NCBI RefSeq assembly: GCF_949628265.1
Contig: NC_088787.1
Location: 12,080,501 to 12,144,500, forward strand
Source: Cloeon dipterum
Lineage: Eukaryota; Arthropoda; Insecta; Ephemeroptera; Baetidae
Reading direction: 5' to 3'
DNA length: 64,000 nt
The translations under genes were made by a program, and so were the position numbers. Below are positions 58,589-64,000 of this stretch, piece by piece. The notes under the pieces were generated by a model, which saw only the letters and a program-made list of their open reading frames with translations, did not search any database and was not told the DNA's origin. Positions within the stretch are counted from its first letter, which is position 1. Each line of letters starts with the position of its first letter.

Positions 58589-61500
58589 CTGCGAACAGAG
58601 AGAGAGAGCGGATCGCGTTAATGAGGCTTTTCCGCAGGCGTCGCTTTTAATGAATGAAAAAATGTAACGATGAGCGTTCTTTATTTTCACTTTCACCTCC
58701 TTTTCACCACTTCATCAGTGGTGAAAAGAAATTTCCTTAATTGACGTATTAACAATGTTTTCTTATAAAATGGTAGCAGAAAATAACATTGCTTCCAACC
58801 TGCAAAATATGCCCTTTGCGGTGGGGTGTGGGACCTTTAGACTGCTTCAGCTATCTACGGGAGGTCATGACGTGTCGAACGGTGTGCAGTTTTTGTAAAT
58901 TTGATCCTTTGAAGCTGCGAGATTTAATGAGAAACGTTTTTTCCTCCCGAGGACGTCTTCATTAAATAAAGTGTGTCAACTAAATCTCGGGTTCTAGGAG
59001 TCGTATTAAAAAAAATTCCCAACCGTATGACTTGTCTAAACATCCCAAGATGCACTGAAGTGGATTCAGGATGAAAAACACTCAATCCCGTTGCAGAGTG
59101 AGGTGCGAAAATGCAAACTTTAAAATTTGATGTGTTTTTTTTTGGTACCAAATATGGTGGTTGAATTTTTGGCATCCTTATATGGACTGCTTAAGCAAAT
59201 TTGCCTATCCAGGGGAGGTTTAGACTAATCTATTAATGTGCATTATTTGAAAATCTGTCCTTTAGATACGGAGATTTGGGCGTGTAAACATAAATTTCGA
59301 AAATCTAGAAGAAATTCGTAATTTTATTAGGGTAAAACGCCGCTATTTCACATTTTGACAATTCTTTTTCTAATTTTTTGCGCACTAATAGTACTAGATG
59401 GCAATTAAAAATCCCCAAATCTTATGTTTCAGGGATGATAGGAATAAAATAGCGACCATCATAAAACTGAAGAAACAGCCATTAGCGATGAGCCGATGTA
59501 TGCTTTTCAAACAGCAGCAATCTCTCCTATTTGCAGCGACAGAAAGCGTAAAAAAGTAAAAAGCAATCCGCTTCACCTCGCGTGTTTTTTCATAGCATCT
59601 CACTGTCGGTCCTATGGAACTCGGTCTCTTTATATTCTTCTTTTCATACGTGCGCTCGCTCTCATAATCCAGCATCCGAGCAATTTTCTCGTGAGTATAC
59701 CTTCTTTCGCTTCAAGTGAAACGAGGATTTGGTTTGATACACTCCGAGAGTGAACGCCAGCCGCAAGCTGCTTGCATGAAAATAATTTCTGCTATTTTAT
59801 AAGTCGTCGACGCCACCGGCTGGAAAAGGCAAGGTCTTTTTCTGTGGGAATGGCTCCCGTTGCGTCATCTTTCTAATGGAATGTGCATCAAAAGACAAAA
59901 GGCTTCACACGAATATGCAGATTTTATTGCACCCTCGAGATTTGCGGAGCTTGTTACTGAAGAGATCAAATCAAAAACTTCTAACTATTTGTAATATTCT
60001 CCTCCTTTTTAGTTTTAAATTAGATGTACATATTATCCCTTTTATTAAATGCCAACCAACAAACAAGCAGCAATTTAAATTTTCTGAAATCTGTCATGAA
60101 AATGGGATAATATATATTCTAGTTTTACAATTTTAAAGCTAAAAACACAGGTTAATTCGGTATTTCTGGTTTAATTCTTTTTAGTTTTAAGAACGCAACG
60201 TTTTGAACCAACATTGAACCATTTTATTTTGCAAAACCGATCTATAATGTAATCGCTATGATGTTCAAACCATCAACTGAGCACGAATTTTGATTTTTTT
60301 TGCTTTCTGCAAAACATATAAATCGATTATTTTATCAGGGTTTTAGCTGAAAATCCCAGCAAACACGTTGCAATTTACGATTTCCCGCGCTGTACGACAC
60401 GTGCCACGTCTTCTTTTTTAATTCTCCAGGGAACCGTGCCCTCATTTCAGAACTACTCCTTCTTCAAGTGGGTAATTGTTCACAGAGAGTCCACTTAACG
60501 TGTTTATCGAAATCAAAATAATTGCAAAAGTTTTAAAAAATTTCAGTGTTTTTCCAACGGCCAACTCGTGGAAATCAATTATTTATCGTTTTAATTGGGA
60601 AATATACAATCGGCTATTGTATTGATAACTTTTAAATTAAAATCAGGCCTTTTTACAAATTCTAAATTTGAAAGACGCAAAGGTTCAAACCGAAAACACT
60701 GAATTTTTTATTCTGTAGATTCCTCCTGCGAAAATAATTCTGAAAAATTGTAACAATGAATCCCTGGTAGAAGCGTTTTAACACAAGCTAAAATATATGA
60801 AAAGACTTTCTGCGCAAAAACGACAAAAAAATCGTCTTTACGGCAAAGCCAAACTAAAGAACTGGAAAGCTTGCAAAAACCACTTGGCTTCCTTTTGTAA
60901 ACACGCGCAAAAAACTGTATGCAAACTCAACAACTCCAACACTTCTGTGTGCAGCGAAGTTTTCCAATAATAGTCAAATAACTGCCTCTTTAAAAGTGTT
61001 TCCAACGCAAGGAAGTGTATTTGCTGCGTGAAAACTCACGGCGACTAGCAAACTTTGACCAAGCACAAGTGCTGCGTGGAAAAAAACTTTCGCTGAGGAT
61101 TCACCTTGCCTTTATAACTCATTGTCAGCCACTTATCGGCGGTGCGCACGCCACTAAAATAAATAGAGAGTATTTTCAAGTGTTTACGCACTCATGACTG
61201 GAAAAAGGAGTTTAATCCACGAGGATTAATCATGGACGGGAGACGTAATTTCTGAATGACGTGTGCAGCGTTGCGCAAAGCAGAGAGCTGCGTCAACAAC
61301 ACACGTGTTTTAATTAAAGTTTGTCTATTTTGGATTGATTGGTATACAGACTTGTTTTGCAGCATAATCAATTTTCAAGGCTTGACACATGACATTGTCG
61401 AGGGATATGGTCTTAATAATTTGATTTGAATTTTGTTCGACACTAATTATAATTTGTATATATCAGAAAGCTTTCGCAGTTTTCGCTATATGGCATTCTA

Positions 61501-64000
61501 TGCGTGTTAAGTGTTGATAAAATATGAAAATTCGCATATGAATCGCTGGATCCAAGCAACCGTAATTTAAAAGACAAACATTTAAGTGCCACGACTATGT
61601 AGCTGTTTATTCGCACAATTTGTCAAAGTACATTCATGTTATCACAGGTCTTCTTTAAAAAGAACTGATCGAGGCGAATCAAATGATATACCATTTCCAT
61701 ACTTTTGCAAAAGTTCAGGATTTGGGAAGATAAATTTCTTTCTGATAGATTTTAGCTTACCGTAAGTGCAAAGATTTTTTTCTCTTAAAATAATAAAGCA
61801 TTTTGTAAATCTAAGATTAGAGATTGCGGTTTACAGCCTGAAAAGTGTGCTTTTTTGCTGATGTTAACTATATAGAGAACGTTTCCAGTAGAACGGCGCG
61901 ATTGCCTCTATACTGTATTGACAAGTGCTTGCGTTAGTTTGAACGAACTCTCGGAAAACTCCCCGGAGAGCACCTACAATCCAAAGGGGGAAATTATCAC
62001 ACCGTTTACTTGATTTCTTTTGCCACAAGTGCCTTTTTCCTTTCATGCCGCTAGTGTTTATGAGCGCGCGTGTGTGGTATGCAAAACCATTGTTCCTCGG
62101 CGGTGAACCATTAGCTGCCTCAAAGAGCTGTTCTCGAACGACGCGCGGCCTTTAGTGTTCCAGCTTCAAAGCGCCGGTCGGATTTTGCCACCGGCAGATG
62201 TTGCTAGGAAATTGGATTTTGCAACCAACACGTGATTGTATGTACCGCGACACAAGTCTACATTGCAATAATATGCGCCTTGACATGGAAACTATATTGG
62301 GATTCGAGGTTGCTGTTTTTGTGTGTAATCATTGCCTGTGTTGGAATCGTGTTCTAACTCAACAGAGTTGTGGGTTGTGGGGCTCTGAATGTTAAAAACC
62401 AGCTTGACAGTTGATTCAGCCTATTTCTAGTTTGATCATGATGGTTTTTATTCTAATTGATGACGTGTCAATTTTCATTTCCTGAAAGGTCTCTGATTTT
62501 AAATTTTTTCTGGGATTTATGCAAACAGCTCACAAATAATATTTGAAACTATCGCTGGGCTGACTATTGGATCATAGGGAGCTCAATTTCCAGATTTTGA
62601 TCAAATCTCAATGCTTTTGAAATAAATATGTAACGTTGTATTGATTAATTGGCACTTGACGAAATCAACACGTAAATTATTCAAACAGACGAGTGATTTA
62701 TTTTAATTTTTGTAATTTTCTTTCTCTCTTACTATCTCCCTTTTTCTCAAATTGCACTTATCTAAATCTTATGTGAGTCGAATGACGATTTTAAAGTGAT
62801 GTAAAATAATTCTCCGCATGCTGAGAACCCCAATTATTGCGATATTTGGGATACCTCGCAGGCGCATGAGGGGAGTGCAATGCGTTGCACTCACGGTGAT
62901 TTAATAGTCAGAGGCCCGAAAACCACCAACAGGCATATAGCACGCAAGCTGGTGTGCTATCTGCCAACCAACGATCTTTGTCCGATCGGATATATATATA
63001 TTAAGAAACATATTTTTAAAATATATTTCTTTTTATCTAAAGTATTCGCCAATGTTATTCCTCTTTCGCCTTTTCAAAGTGAGCTTATATTTGATATTTT
63101 CCACGGAACCAAGGCATGCACCGAACCCAGTTTCTATCAATTAGGATTAAATCTGGTTTAGAATCTGGTTCTGCTTTTCCTCTGCTTTTGGAGTTTCAAT
63201 AGCTGGCATCCCTAAATAATTTAGTTGAGCAACGTTTGCGATAAATATATTATAAAAAATTAATTGATAAAGGAAATTTCCAGATTCAGAAAAAGTTTAG
63301 TTTTTTACTCTACGATTAACCAAAGCAAAGGACAAACACTTCAGGGACATTGTTTTCTCAGAACGTCATAAATGACCCACCCATTGATTTGTCTCATATC
63401 AAACCAAATTTCATCCAAGTTTTATGGGAAAACTGACGCCTCATTGAAACAAGCACAGCGCTCCAAGCCAATCGCTAGAAGCGTTGAATCGAAAAATTTC
63501 CACAAAATTCCCATCAAGAATTTAAAAGTAAAATCCCTGGAGTTTCCTTGATTGAATGATCTGTGTCTTCACTGCTTTGGAGGAGCCAATACACACGAAT
63601 TGATCCTCAGAACTTTTAATTAATTTCCTCATCACGCTCTCCGACTTTCTTTCCGCATACCGACTCCAAGTCCGTGCGGCTTTTCCATTTTGTTTAATAG
63701 CTTTCGCGCATTATTAAAAAACTTTTGGCCCAAACTTTCGAGCCGGTTTGGAACGAAATTGACTTGTAAGAAATTGTTTGCGACGAAACATGTCAATATC
63801 CGAAAATTGGGTTTCTTCGAACGTGTTTCAATTAATAATTAAAATATATATGTTGACATTTACAATAAATACTTTTTTCGAATGAAACGACACGTGGTTT
63901 TATTTTAACAGACAACTCTATACATAATAGAATGTGCAAAACCGACTGCTACGATGTTCAGGCCATCAAATGAGTACGAATCATACAAAGAAATATGGCA
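58589..64000. other. GPCR intron or upstream DNA, no exon seen
   Basis: 5.4 kb of AT-rich DNA. It should lie in the next upstream intron of the receptor, since TM6 and earlier segments are missing. The only recognisable item is a 50-base repeat at 61601-61650 shared with 20569-20620. Open frames here are short and composition-driven. Confidence 0.6.
61601..61650. repeat. Dispersed repeat, partner of 20569-20620
   Basis: About 50 bases nearly identical to the copy in the first Nedd4 intron, same orientation. Confidence 0.85.

Noticed and set aside
62880-63161. 93-codon plus-strand frame near the right end
   Set aside because: No splice context, no family resemblance, and AT-rich composition like its surroundings.

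Overview
The window is nuclear DNA of an animal, most likely an insect. It has spliced genes with GT-AG introns (many only 46-60 nt), AT-rich intergenic DNA, animal gene families (NEDD4, SLC25A46, SRFBP1, ZSWIM7, LSM12, EndoU) and an orexin/allatotropin-type peptide receptor. Many small introns and many short non-autonomous transposons would suit a compact insect genome such as a mayfly's; that placement is inference.

Layout, left to right: 3' half of a mitochondrial carrier of the SLC25A35 type (+, 1333-1966); a retinol-dehydrogenase-like SDR (-, 2927-4380) with one frameshift and a decayed tail copy of the same gene beside it; SLC25A46 (+, 4924-7749); SRFBP1/Bud22-like protein (-, 7938-10113); a 2.26-kb TIR element holding a broken gene copy and a long hairpin (10394-12654); the Nedd4 HECT ubiquitin ligase (+, 14397-28781) with an alternative first exon at 18888; an SLC5 sodium-coupled solute transporter (+, 31029-36437); a secreted helical protein I do not recognise (-, 37099-39987); ZSWIM7/SWS1 (-, 41341-41848); a second TIR element of about 2 kb packed with TAATCC-like repeats (43710-45716); a secreted EndoU-type endoribonuclease (-, 46072-49653); LSM12 (-, 50583-53576); and the 3' exons of a peptide GPCR (-, 56305-58588) whose stop codon is followed by 74 further in-frame, coding-like codons. 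The last 5.4 kb hold no exon I can support.

The genes look like unrelated housekeeping and secreted functions and do not form a functional cluster. What ties the window together is its dense set of short transposons. At least nine dispersed families recur: a TA-flanked GAGGTCT MITE, a GGGTTGCA...TGCAACCC MITE, several foldback elements, and others visible only as homologous pairs or triplets. They account for most of the long introns, while introns without them are 46-75 nt.

Gene models were made by hand from splice signals, reading phase and recalled family features. Exon ends are internally consistent in phase, except the one frameshift noted, but could be off by a few bases where several AGs compete.
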